A stretch of DNA of 64,000 bases from Sinohyriopsis cumingii (taxonomy: Eukaryota; Mollusca; Bivalvia; Unionida; Unionidae): the NCBI GenBank assembly GCA_028554795.2, contig CM068825.1, positions 91,570,951 through 91,634,950 on the forward strand, in the 5' to 3' direction. Numbering within the stretch: the first letter of the stretch is position 1; every line of letters starts with the position of its first letter. This document shows positions 10,926-21,599 of the stretch, one piece after another. The translations under genes and the position numbers were made by a program. The notes beneath the pieces were generated by a model that searched no databases, was not told the DNA's origin, and was given only the letters and a program-made list of their open reading frames with translations.

Positions 10926-11700
10926 GAGAATTTAATTCATTCAAAAGACAACTTTTGAAGTTTGTCCGTCCACTAGTTATGAATCAAAAGTCACTCAGTG
11001 ATGACATGTTAAATGTACCAAAGACAATATTATGAAGTGACCACTCAAAAGAACTGTTCCAAATCTGTCAGGAATCACCGTAACAAGTAACAGCAATACA
11101 CACACTAATTAAGTCACAACCTTGCAACTTGAATTAGAGTATAGGACATAACTGAAATATTTTTGTATATGCTTCTTCATACTAGATGTGATTGAACCCC
11201 GTTTTATTTTACCTGTCTCTAATCCAGCATATAAGCCTGTTGCAAAGCAAAACATTTAAATTCTGCTCTTTGACCTTCAACAAAATTGTCAAGAAACATT
11301 TTTTTTTCTACAAAAAATTAAAAACTATTCATGACAGGAAAAAGACTGACAATTTTAAATTTAAAAAGACATAATTTTAAATTTAAAAAAGACATAATAT
11401 TAAATTTAAAAAGATAATTCTAAACCCTTCTCTTTGGCTTTCAGGGGGATGATCGTCATCAAAGACATTCCCGTATTTGATTCACCTATCCACGCTCATA
11501 TTATAATGAACTGGCCTTGAAACAAAGAAGAGCTAGGAAACGCAAATCGTTCGAGAAAGATAAATATATATTACGAAAATACATTCCAGTTTGAGTAACC
11601 ATGCTACGGGCAGGTGCTAATGAACGGACGATAAAAATGACGCGTAGATGCTGCGCTACAGGTTATGCGGAGAAATTCCACTAGCACCCCATTCCCCGAG
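10926..11700. other. Non-coding stretch downstream of the bZIP stop
   Basis: It contains a short TTTAAATTTAAAAAGACATAA tandem at about 11350-11415. It probably includes the 3' untranslated region of the minus-strand bZIP gene, whose possible AATAAA lies at 11203-11208 (minus strand). Confidence 0.4.
11203..11208 (-). terminator. Candidate polyadenylation signal of the bZIP gene
   Basis: TTTATT on the plus strand is AATAAA on the minus strand, about 510 bases after the bZIP stop. The position is plausible; the motif alone is weak evidence. Confidence 0.25.
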
Positions 11701-11715
11701 TGCAAGGGAGATTGA

Positions 11716-11997
11716 TTACTGACATATGACTTCCGTTTTGACTTTTGTGTGGAAAGTAATTGGTTCATTGTCTCCTTGCTCTGCTTTAATATAGGTAAAG
11801 GAATTACTGTCCCATAATAGCGAAACATTAGGAATTAAATAACACTGCGTCCTAGAAGCATTAACATTCGCAGATGAATGTTGGTCCTGTCCAGCAGAAT
11901 GTGCAATCACTCTTTTTCTGAGGTCAGCTTTTTCTTTTTCTATTTCTTCGATCCGTGACAACAGTTCTCTCCTTCTTCCCTTAAGCTCTTTGTAAAT
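11716..11997 (-). CDS. bZIP transcription factor, leucine-zipper terminal exon (FOS/ATF3/JDP2/BATF-like)
   Basis: On the minus strand an acceptor (ATTTTCGTTTCAG) precedes ATT TAC AAA GAG CTT, phase 0. The exon encodes 93 residues and a stop. Joined to the basic-region exon at 16354-16461, the zipper runs as heptads L-L-L-I-L (…DDL, KEL, REL, EEI, ADL) and ends in VIAH, matching the histidine that closes FOS/ATF3 zippers. The tail of about 60 residues holds two sumoylation-type motifs, IKAE and VKTE. The protein should bind AP-1/CRE-like DNA as a dimer in the nucleus. The exact subfamily is not resolved because the N-terminal exons were not found here. Confidence 0.85.
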   Translation of the reverse strand: MYKELKGRRRELLSRIEEIEKEKADLRKRVIAHSAGQDQHSSANVNASRTQCYLIPNVSLLWDSNSFTYIKAEQGDNEPITFHTKVKTEVICQ

Positions 11998-13219
11998 CTG
12001 AAACGAAAATAACAAAATGTAACTACGGCAAAACCTGTGCTGGAACGGTGTTCAACAACGTTTCACTGAAACATAAAAAGACGACAGGCAAATTTTGTGA
12101 TCATTCAAAAATATCTCAAATGATTATTACAGATTTTTATTAAAGCAACTGAAGTATCATTCGACCGATGTCAACAACTCGTTTAAAAATGGATATAATA
12201 TTTAATTTCAATCGTGTTTCAATATTTCCAAAGTTCCTTTCTCCGTCGACACTGAATTCATTTTTATGGGTAAACTGGCGTTCATAATGTATATCTGCAG
12301 CGCAAGAACATATGAAGTTTGTATAACCCTAAAGAGGCCAGGTCTTTAAAATATCATGTTGTACATCAGTCGTCTGCAATAAAACTTTTTCAAGCGTCTT
12401 TTGTCATAAAATATATAGACTCAACATGTATAAAATCTTTGAGAAAGTATGTGTAAAATGATTAAGTTTTTAGCTGTTCATCAGAAGATAAATGTGTATG
12501 TAAAATGCACGAATCCCATAAAAACACCGTAACGAGCTTGCTGAATACCAGCCTGGGCAAACGGTGCGCTTCAAGCAAAAGCGTCTAGACGGTTAATTTC
12601 TACTCAAACACAATATTACAGTTCAATATGTTTAAACGCCTTTAATTACTGTTCCTAAGAGATACGTTCAGACTCAGATTCTTCACTCAGCCACCACAAT
12701 TTCATAATATGGGAAAATGTCTACGCAAGTAAATGTTTACCAGTAGAATTTAAGCAAGACCATGTTTAGGAGCCACACTTGAAAACTGGATAAAACCAGG
12801 ATACCATAAGTAAAACGATAGCGAGATCTTGCTGTTGATTTTTTACCTGTCTTTCAAATAGATCTGCCTACAATATGCATAAGAAACTATTGGAAACAGA
12901 CCTTTCAAACATGTGAGTCAACCTTGCTTATCTACTTACCTATGGCTTGATCCTGGAATGAGTAGCTAGATAATGTAACTTTACGTTGGACAACATATGG
13001 GAAATGTTCCCACAACCTGGCCTAAAATACACGAAATATATTGCACCTTCCAGCCTAGAATATCGAAGTGTCTATGCTAAAAAATACTGCTTTGAACTTT
13101 TCTTTTATGTAGTCAAAATAATGAATAATCGAACTGTATACTTTATATATATTAAGATTAATTTTCTTTTGTAAATGAACGTAGGCTATACTTTAAGCAA
13201 AGTTTCAGTGTACTGTTTT

Positions 13220-13760
13220 TTCGTACAATTCCAGTTTCTCGTGGATTCAGTATACCACTTTGTCATATATTTCTGGTTTCTCATGGATTCAGTATACCGC
13301 TTTTTCATACATTTCTAGTTTCTCATGGATTCAGTATACCGCTTTGTCATATATTTCTAGTTTCTCATGGATTCAGTATACCGCTTTGTCATACATTTCT
13401 AGTTTCTCATGGATTCAGTATACGGCTGTCATATATTTCTAGTTTCTCATGGATTCAGTATACCGCTTTGTCATACATTTCTAGTTTCTCGTGAATTTAG
13501 AATACTGCTTTATCATACATTTAAAGTTTCTTATGGATTTAGTTTACTGCTTTGTTATTCTTTTCTAGTTTCTCATGGATTGAGTTTACTGCTCTGCCAT
13601 ACATGTTTAGTTTCTCATGGATTTAGTTTACTGCTTTGTCATACATGTCTAGTTTCTCATGGACTGAGTTTACTGCTTTGTCATACATTTCAAGTTTCTC
13701 ATGGATTTAGTTTACTACTTTGTTATATATTTATAGTTTCTAATGGATTTATTATACTTC
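13220..13760 (+). repeat. 42-bp minisatellite, ~12-13 units
   Basis: The unit is TTTCTCATGGATTCAGTATA followed by CCGCTTTGTCATACATTTCTAG. The right half has drifted (GGATTTAGTTTACTGC). The period is a multiple of three, so long spurious frames (SYISSFSWIQYTAL repeats) cross it. Confidence 0.9.
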
Positions 13761-13944
13761 TGTGTCGCAGGTTTCTGGTTTCTCGTACCATTCCGAGAAT
13801 ACTTGTCATGAAACACTTTGATCACTGTAAGCCAGACCAGTCTTTATTAAAACTAGCATGCTCTAGTCATTTATTTACAGCTGAGATCAAACCTTAATTT
13901 AATCACAAAACCAGCTGTATATTATTATGACGATCGTAGCTTAT

Positions 13945-14460
13945 AATTATTAAAAACAGTTTGTCTTATCACCAAAACTCAATCAAACTGATCAATTCAG
14001 CTTGTCTTATTACCAAACATCAACCACATTAAACACTGACCAGTTCAACTTGTCCTGTCACCAAACCTACATCATAATGACTGGTTCAGCTTGTCGTATA
14101 ACCAAAACTACACCACACTGATCATTTCAACTTGTCACTAAATACCCACCACACTGACCGGTTCAGTTCGTCTTATCAGGAAAACTCCGCCACACTGGTT
14201 CCTTCGGCTTGTCTTATCACAGAAACTCCGCCAAACTGACTGGTTCAGCTTGTCTTATCATCAAATTCCACCAAGTTGACCAGTTCAGTTTGTTTCTATC
14301 ACCAAACTCAACCACACTCACCAGTTCAGCTTGTCTCATCACCAAGTTCCACCACATTTACCAGTTCAGCATGTCTTACTACCTAACTCCACCACACTCT
14401 CCAAATTAGCTTGTCTTAACAGCAAACTCCACCACATTGTCTAGTTCAGCTTGTTTAAGT
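13945..14460 (+). repeat. ~40-bp minisatellite, ~12 units
   Basis: The unit is CAGTTCAGCTTGTCTTATCA followed by CCAAACTCCACCACACTGAC, diverged between copies. Confidence 0.85.
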
Positions 14461-14664
14461 TTTGGGAAACCCAAGTGGTGCTGGCTAAAATAGTACTAAT
14501 TGCTTTCAGTGAGTTTGAGATTTTTAAACGTGACTCACTTTCTCCTGAATGAAATTATGCAGTAGGAAACTATAGTTAGATGCTTTCGTAACTTTTCGGT
14601 CAATCCACGTCTCATAAATAGCCGCCTTGGACCGATTGGAAGCTCTCGGTATACCTTTAATATA

Positions 14665-14917
14665 GGGTGCCCCGACCGTCCGAGTGGTCTAAAGCAACGC
14701 TCACCGTCACGGATCACTGCCATCTCACCTCTGTTTTCGTGCGTTCGAGTCTCAAGTTCGGGCAATGTGGGTATGTGAGAAAGCTTGCCAGTAGCTTCTC
14801 GTGGGTCGGTGGTTCTTCCTGGGGTTTTCCCGGGTTCTTTCTCCACCATTTATACTGGCCGCCATGTATAGCCTATCATGTGCTGAAAAATGGCGTTAAA
14901 CCCTACAACAACAACAA
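14665..14917 (+). mobile_element. SINE family B (tRNA-derived)
   Basis: The head has a B box GCGTTCGAGTCTC. The body shares AGAAAGCTTGCCAGTAGCTT, CTCGTGGGTCGGTGGTTCTT and CTGGCCGCCATGTATAGCC, with the tail GGCGTTAAACCC-(TACAAC)n. An 11-bp target duplication CCTTTAATATA flanks it (14654-14664 and 14918-14928). The element lies inside the bZIP intron, antisense to that gene. Confidence 0.9.
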
Positions 14918-15382
14918 CCTTTAATATATGATCTGTCGAACTGACATCGAAGTTGCTGTGTACAGTTACATGTGCCACGTTGGACTTTTCGCCAACTTGT
15001 TGCCGTGTGCATGACGAACAACGTCCTGGAAATCACCCTATTTACACGCTGCCCGACAGAGGTGTGGCCCCTGGATTCGCTCTTCCCTGCAATTTTATTT
15101 TTCTAGACAAGGGTATAAATTTTTGCCAACTCTGTTCTTTATTCTTCATTAGGTGAGACACATTAGTATACAAGCCTTTATCTCAAGTAACGATTTTTAC
15201 TGCAAAGGAATGCAGCTTTAATGTTGCTACAGGACATGAGCTGTGAGAAAGAAGAGATCCAAATGGATCTGAGATAGTTCACCTGGATGACATATCTCTA
15301 ACGGCTAAATGCAAGTGCAGTTGACTAAGAAATGTGGGGCAGTAAAATGCCTTCTGTAAAAATGTCTTTAAAATCTGCTGTT

Positions 15383-15640
15383 GTTGTTGTTCTTGTTCTT
15401 GGGTTTAACGCCATTTTTCAGCACAAGATAGGCTATACATGGCGGCCAGTATAACTGGTGGAGGAAGAACCCTGGGAAAACCCAGGGAAGAACCACCGAC
15501 CCAAGAGAAGCCGTTGGCAGGCTTTCCCACGTACCCACATTGGCCGAACTTGAGACTCGAACGCACGAAAACAGAGGTGAGATGGCAGTGATCCGTGACG
15601 GTGAGCGTTGCTTTAGACCACTCGGACCGTCGGGGCACCC
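15383..15640 (-). mobile_element. SINE family B, minus strand, copied within the inverted repeat
   Basis: Reverse-oriented twin of 14665-14917. Only the 5' flank of the twin is shared. The expected target duplication is missing beyond its tail, which supports an inverted duplication of the left copy ending in the CAA-rich tail. Confidence 0.85.
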
Positions 15641-15724
15641 TATATTAAAGGTATACCGAGAGCTTCCAATCGGTCCAAGGCGGCTATTTATGACATTTAA
15701 GCCTGGATGCTCTTTTAAAAATTT

Positions 15725-15905
15725 TGTTAGTTGGTTCTCAGAGAAAAAGGTTCAAAATTTTTACCGAATTTGGTCTAGTTGGTTCTCAGAGAAAAAGGTT
15801 CAAAAGTTTGACCGAATTTGGTCTAGTTGGTTCTCAAAGAAAAAGGTTCAAAAGTTTGGCCGAATTAGGTCTAGTTGGTTCTCAGAGAAAAAGGTTCAAA
15901 ATTTC
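15725..15905 (+). repeat. 48-bp minisatellite, ~3.7 units
   Basis: The unit is TCTAGTTGGTTCTCAGAGAA followed by AAAGGTTCAAAAGTTTGACCGAATTTGG in two pieces. It starts about 30 bases after the end of the inverted repeat. Open frames across it are artefacts. Confidence 0.9.
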
Positions 15906-16353
15906 AAATATGGATGATGAGACGCTTACGACACCGGCAATGCCCATTCCGGATACCTCGACAATATCTGCAGGACAAAAATATCCCTATGAAGTATGTC
16001 GGAGCAGGAACATAAAATATATATTTTATTCGCAAAATGTCTTTGCAAAAGAAGGAACCACAATATATTCGAACCGGTTCTGTTATTTCTATGATAAGAT
16101 TGACTGTAGGATTGACTCAGAAATTGCGAATTAAAAAACAATAGTTCGTAATATTAGCAACTTCTAGGTCAGTCCTATGATCAATCTAATCTGAAGTCTG
16201 AACAGCAGATAATGGCTGCTATCGGCATCCATTGGACGTATGATCCGCACGATTCACCTCGAAGAAGCGAGTGTAGCAATATCCTGCAATACGTTTACTT
16301 AGCATTACTGCCTGGTGAGCTAGGATAAAATACTGATAACAAATCTAATTTAC

Positions 16354-16461
16354 TTTGTTAAGGTCGTCCATCAAGTTCTTTTTCTTCATGCGACATTTTT
16401 TAGCAGCGAGGCGATTCTTTCTTTTCCTGTCCTCCTGCCGCTGTATTTCCTCGTCTGTAAG
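16354..16461 (-). CDS. bZIP transcription factor, basic-region exon (FOS/ATF3/JDP2/BATF-like)
   Basis: On the minus strand an acceptor TTGTAATTGCCAG precedes CTT ACA GAC GAG, and the exon ends at AAC AAA before GTAAAT. It is exactly 108 bp, phase 0 at both ends. The vertebrate FOS exon carrying the basic region is also 108 bp, as I recall. It encodes LTDEEIQRQEDRKRKNRLAA then KKCRMKKKNLMDDLNK. The signature N-x7-R (NRLAAKKCR) and the conserved DNA-contact-region cysteine are present, and the first zipper leucine sits nine residues after the R. The next exon is at 11716-11997. Upstream exons were not identified. Confidence 0.88.
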
Positions 16462-16621
16462 CTGGCAATTACAAAAAAAGCATAAGACACAAAACATCAG
16501 AATTCTCTGTGTCACTCTAACAAGAAAAAAACGTGAATGAGACAAATCAAAACGTTTACAAGCAAGTACATTCAGTAAATTTGTATCCTCCACCTAATGT
16601 GTGATGTGTGATGTGATTTTG

Positions 16622-16886
16622 ATTTTTAACGTAGCTTTAACAATTTTTCAGTCATATCGCTACGATGTCTGCAATGTGGCAGTTTATAGCATGATGTCCC
16701 ACCCAGTCACATTATCCTGACACCGGGCCGACCAGTCCTAACACTAACCTCTTAATGCTGAGCGCCAAGCGAGGCAGGTGTTAGTACCATTTTTGTAAGT
16801 CTTTGGTATGACTCGGCCGGGGATCGAACCCACGACCTCCCGCATCCGAGGCGGACGCTCTAACCACTAGGCCACCGGAGCGGTCC
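16622..16886 (-). mobile_element. SINE family A, minus strand
   Basis: The tRNA-like head (TGGCCTAGTGGTTAGAGCG, B box GGGTTCGATCCCC) lies at 16800-16886 and the GTTAAAGCTACGTTAAAAA end near 16622. It sits in the intron just upstream of the bZIP basic-region exon, in the same orientation as that gene. Confidence 0.88.
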
Positions 16887-17466
16887 ACCTAATGCTTAAG
16901 CACGCTAAGTTTTATCCTTTAATCTAACAAAACATACACATAAACTACAATCACAGGACAAAGTGACTCTGGCAAAGTCACTACGCGTTCTTAACAACCA
17001 ATGGGAAAAGGGAAGGAAATCTACCCGTGGCAAAAAATTATCCAAGGGGTGGGGAGTACAGACCAAAGTTCCAAGCCAAGGGAAAATGAAAACAAGACCC
17101 AAGGCCAACCCTGGCCAAGAGAAGGGAGTACGTAATATTCCCAAAGCTTATGGGATAAAGAAACTAAAACAATATGTTGAGCAAAACAAAAAGCAACCCT
17201 ACAACATTCATATACTATTTATATTATTATTTATCTAAAACAAATAAACATCAAACACTGTATGGGTGGACAGGGAAACACATACAAGACACACATATTT
17301 AGAAAAACAGGGTGTCACTTCTAAGTCCTAAATAGCAAGACATGCTATGAAATGGCTAAGAGGTGTCAACAAATTTAATCTAACACGGTTTTAATGTTAC
17401 TGAGTGGATAATAAGTGACAGTAAACTTAAAATAGTCAGTCTTGACCTTTACCTTGAACATACCAC

Positions 17467-19633
17467 GCGACACACCTGTTTAAGGATGATGTATAACGTA
17501 TAAAGTATACTAAGGTCCGTCCATAAATATCACACCTGTTAAATGATGATGTATAATGTATAAAGTATACCAAGGTTCATCCATAAATGTCACACCTGTT
17601 AAATGATGATGTATAACGTATAAAGTATACCAAGGTTCATCCATAAATGTCACACCTGTTAAATGATGATGTATAACGTATAAAGTATACCAAGGTTCAT
17701 CCATAAATGTCACACCTGTTTAATGATGATGTATAACGTATAAAGTATACCAAGGTTTATCCATAAATGTCACACCTGTTTAATGATGATGTATAACGTT
17801 GAAAGTATACCAAGGTTCATCCATAAATGTCACACCTGTTAAATTATGATGTATAACGTATAAAGTATACCAAGGTTCATCCATAAATGTCACACCTGTT
17901 AAAGGATGATGTATAACGTATAAAGTATACCAAAGTTCATCCATAAATGTCACACCTGTTTAAAGGATGATGTATACCGTATAAAGTATACCAAAGTTCA
18001 TCCATGAATGTCACACCTGTTAAATGATGATGTATAACGTATAAAGTATACCAAGGTTCATCCATAAATGTCACACCTGTTAAATGATGATGTATAACGT
18101 TGAAAGTATACCAAGGTTCATCCATAAATATCACACCTGTTAAATGATGATGTATAACGTATAAAGTATACCAAGGTTCATCCATAAATATCACACCTGT
18201 TAAATGATGATGTATAACGTATAAAGTATACCAAGGTTCATCCATGAATGTCACACCTGTTAAATGATGATGTATAACGTATAAAGTATACCAAGGTTCA
18301 TCCATAAATGTCACACCTGTTAAATGATGATGTATAACGTTGAAAGTATACCAAGGTTCATCCATAAATGTCACACCTGTTTAAAGATGACGTATAACGT
18401 ATAAAGTATACCAAGGTTCATCCATAAATATCACACCTGTTAAATGATGATGTATAACGTATAAAGTATACCAAGGTTCATCTATGAATGTCACACCTGT
18501 TAAATGATGATGTATAACGTATAAAGTATACCAAGGTTCATCCATAAATATCACACCTGTTAAATGATGATGTATAACGTATAAAGTATACCAAGGTTCA
18601 TCCATAAATGTCACACCTGTTTAATGATGATCTATAACGTATAAAGTATACCAAGGTTTATCCATAAATGTCATACCTGTTTAATGATGATGTATAACGT
18701 TGAAAGTATACCAAGGTTCATCCATAAATGTCACACCTGTTAAATGATGATGTATAACGTATAAAGTATACCAAGGTTCATCCATAAATGTCACACCTGT
18801 TAAATGATGATGTATAACGTATAAAGTATACCAAGGTTCATCCATAAATATCACACCTGTTAAATGATGATGTATAACGTATAAAGTATACCAAGGTTCA
18901 TCCATAAATATCACACCTGTTAAATGATGATGTATAACGTATAAAGTATACCAAGGTTCATCCATGAATGTCACACCTGTTTAATGATGAGCTATAACGT
19001 ATAAAGTATACCAAGGTTTATCCATAAATGTCATACCTGTTTAATGATGATGTATAACGTTGAAAGTATACCAAGGTTCATCCATAAATGTCACACCTGT
19101 TAAATGATGATGTATAACGTATAAAGTATACCAAGGTTCATCCATAAATGTCACACCTGTTAAAGGATGATGTATAACGTATAAAGTATACCAAGGTTCA
19201 TCCATAAATGTCACACCTGTTTAAAGGATGATGTATAACGTATAAAGTATACCAAGGTTCATCCATGAATGTCACACCTGTTAAATGATGATGTATAACG
19301 TATAAAGTATACCAAGGTTCATCCATAAATGTCACACCTGTTAAATGATGATGTATAACGTTGAAAGTATACCAAGGTTCATCCATAAATATCACACCTG
19401 TTTAAATGATGATGTATAACGTATAAAGTATACCAAGGTTCATCCATAAATGTCACACCTGTTAAATGATGATGTATAACGTATAAAGTGTACCAAGGTT
19501 CATCCATAAATGTCACACCTGTTAAATGATGATGTATAACGTTGAAAGTATACCAAGGTTCATCCATAAATGTCACACCTGTTTAAAGATGACGTATAAC
19601 GTATAAAGTATACCAAGGTTCATCCATTAATGT
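17467..19633. repeat. 60-bp satellite array, ~36 units
   Basis: The unit is CCATAAATGTCACACCTGTT, AAATGATGATGTATAACGTA, TAAAGTATACCAAGGTTCAT. Units are very similar, but a few have 61 bp. Marker variants (CGTTGAAAG, TTTAAAGATGACG, TCATACCTG) recur at multi-unit spacing, showing higher-order repeats; for example 18601-18960 and 18961-19320 share marker variants in the same order. The period is a multiple of three, so the minus strand gives MTFMDEPWYT… frames that are artefacts. Confidence 0.97.
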
Positions 19634-19916
19634 CAAATAACTCTAAAGATAAAGAGCGGAAAGAAAGTATGAAAGAAAGCTTAAACTAATGGCCTGGGAT
19701 CCTAGTTACAATCTGAAATAATGACACATGAGCGAATCTACATTCAGCCGTTAATTTCAAATGGTTTTAGCGATATAAAGTGGAAAGGAAAATTTGACAG
19801 AAAACTTAAAATAATAAGCCGCGGCATTGCAGTGAAGAAAAGACCCTTAATGTGGTGTGCAACACATTTGCTAATGATGATGCTTATGTATAGCTTTCGT
19901 CACTGTTCTTAAAATG

Positions 19917-20017
19917 TATATAAGATTATAGAGCGGCAATAAACGTGTTGTGAATAACGTAGACTTCTTCAAGGGACTTGTGATGTATTGACTGAAAACA
20001 ATTTCCAGGAATCTAAG
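19917..20017 (+). promoter_or_regulatory. Possible TATA promoter with short first exon
   Basis: TATATAAG (19917-19924) lies about 95 bases upstream of a perfect donor, AAG|GTAAGT (donor G at 20018). This is the layout of a core promoter plus non-coding first exon, immediately beside the 60-bp satellite. No coding exon downstream was recognised, so it may be chance. Confidence 0.25.
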
Positions 20018-20411
20018 GTAAGTCCGTATTTTCTGTCATTTATTTTCTTTTAATTGCCGAGTATTGAACCCATCTCTGATATTCCTGACACTCTCTGAGT
20101 TAACATCTTCACAAGATACGGTAAAGTGATGCTAAAGATTGTTGTCAAAGTCACTGACCTTAAACCTGATATGATGGAAAGAAGACCAGTGAACTTGTCG
20201 CAGAGAGTCAATATACACCCATAGGCTAAGTTTGGTTAAATCCACATGTAATATACATGCGTGTTTTTGTGCTTTTCGGTTTTGTTTTAAATATTTACAG
20301 AAATAATATCATTTGTTCATTCTTCAGATATATCCTGAAACTGGGCATGATACCAATCCATTCACTCATGTTAGTGCTATAATGTTTACAAGCCAGTACA
20401 GATAAATACTA

Positions 20412-21548
20412 GAGCTTGGTACCACGAAAAATTTCGTACCGCGGTATACCCCGGTATTTCTGAGCATATAGCGACACATACCACGGTATACCGCAGTTAC
20501 ATTAGGGACCACCAATTTAATGATCTGGTGCAGAGGCCTGACACTTTTTATTTAGATAAAAAATCCGTCTGTCCATAGCCTGAAAAGGGATCTTGCTCTA
20601 ATGGTTTTGAGCAAAATAATATCATATTATATCCATTATATTATCCGAAGAAGGAAAAAAAAAACAACAACCCAATTCTCTTACAGTAAAAGAAAACATG
20701 ATATCCGAGCTCAAATGAATATCATCGTTCTAAAATTAAATGGTAGATGTAGTTGTTATGTATTTATTAAGTGTTGTATAAGTTGTAATCTAAAACCTGT
20801 AACTAATGAGGTACGATAATACTTACATTGTAACTGACACCTTGTGAAAAGATCGTGCTGATATATGTGATTCTTGATAAACGAAGCCCATATATTACTT
20901 TATACACTATTGATGTAACAGGCATGAAAAATTTGAGTGGGGTGCCAACACCTGGGGAAGATATTTATCAGAGAGGGCAATTAAACATACAGCTTTATCA
21001 ACAAGCGAGAAAACATTTAGCGGAATTGAGAAATTATGTAAAATTCAAAGAGAAAACAACTTCCCTCCTAAACATTTTATCATGATTTGCAGTCTTACAA
21101 AGGAATACATGCAGTTGACATATTACCATATGCTAGTAAGTAATTAAAAAATTAGACTTTTTTTAATCTGAATTTTTTCCGAAAGTTGGACTTGGCTCAA
21201 ATATCGTTTACAACATCCCGTTTTGGCCACCACGTTGGCATAAGTAACATTTGTGAACACGTGATTAAAGGATCATAAAGATGAAGTTGTTATTTATGTA
21301 TAAGGTGTACTTATATGATATTAGGTGTATCTATAATCTTCAAATTAATTTGTAACAAACGCAACTGTTTTGTAAACAAATAATAAGTCTTTGAATCACT
21401 TTGTCATGAAAAATGAAAACTTGCTTAATAGAATTAAATTCGAAACAAATTACTCGGTAATTTCCGTAGATTCTTTATTGACGGAAACTATCGATGTACG
21501 GGTAAATTGAAAAAAGTATGGTAAACCGGTATACCACGCACCACTGCC
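20412..21548. mobile_element. Degenerate hAT-like element or MITE
   Basis: The right end read inward is CAGTGGTGCGTGGTATACCG; the left end is TAGAGCTTGGTACCACG followed by CCGCGGTATACC. The flanks share AAATAC within 8-bp windows (ATAAATAC and CCAAATAC). Inverted GGTATACC-rich ends and an ~8-bp duplication fit hAT. Internal frames (20601-20819, 20855-21085) show no transposase, so it is non-autonomous or decayed. Confidence 0.45.
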
Positions 21549-21599
21549 AAATACATTCTGGTACAAATTGACTTGTAAATATATAACTAAGCGAAGTAC

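Larger units (their letters stand above)
14612..15693. repeat. Large inverted repeat (~310-bp arms, ~460-bp spacer)
   Basis: The left arm (14612-14920) and right arm (about 15383-15693) are reverse complements. Each contains a family B SINE, and both extend about 53 bases past the SINE 5' end into non-SINE flank (TCATAAATAGCCGCCTTGG). Shared flank means one arm is a copied segment, not an independent insertion. The spacer 14930-15380 holds nothing recognised. Confidence 0.85.
11998..16353 (-). other. Intron of the bZIP gene (4356 bp)
   Basis: It is bounded on the minus strand by GTAAAT (donor after 16354) and TTTCAG (acceptor before 11997), phase 0. It holds two minisatellites (13220-13760, 13945-14460), a SINE inverted duplication (14612-15693), a 48-bp minisatellite (15725-15905) and otherwise unrecognised AT-rich sequence. 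Confidence 0.75.

Noticed and set aside
13260..13897. Frames with SYISSFSWIQYTAL and FLVSHGFSLLLCHT repeats
   Set aside because: They cross the 42-bp minisatellite in two frames; the apparent membrane character is a by-product of the repeat.
15540..16134. Open frames joining SINE and minisatellite sequence
   Set aside because: They read from an antisense SINE head into the 48-bp repeat; not genes.
16963..17238. Lysine-rich 91-codon frame
   Set aside because: Low-complexity composition, no domain, opposite strand to and upstream of the bZIP exon without splice support.
17510..19576. Long minus-strand frames of MTFMDEPWYT repeats
   Set aside because: They follow the 60-bp satellite, whose period is a multiple of three; frame breaks coincide with 61-bp units, and no start or conserved context exists.
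17467..19633. CRISPR-like array
   Set aside because: The 60-bp units are contiguous with no unique spacers, and the genome is eukaryotic.
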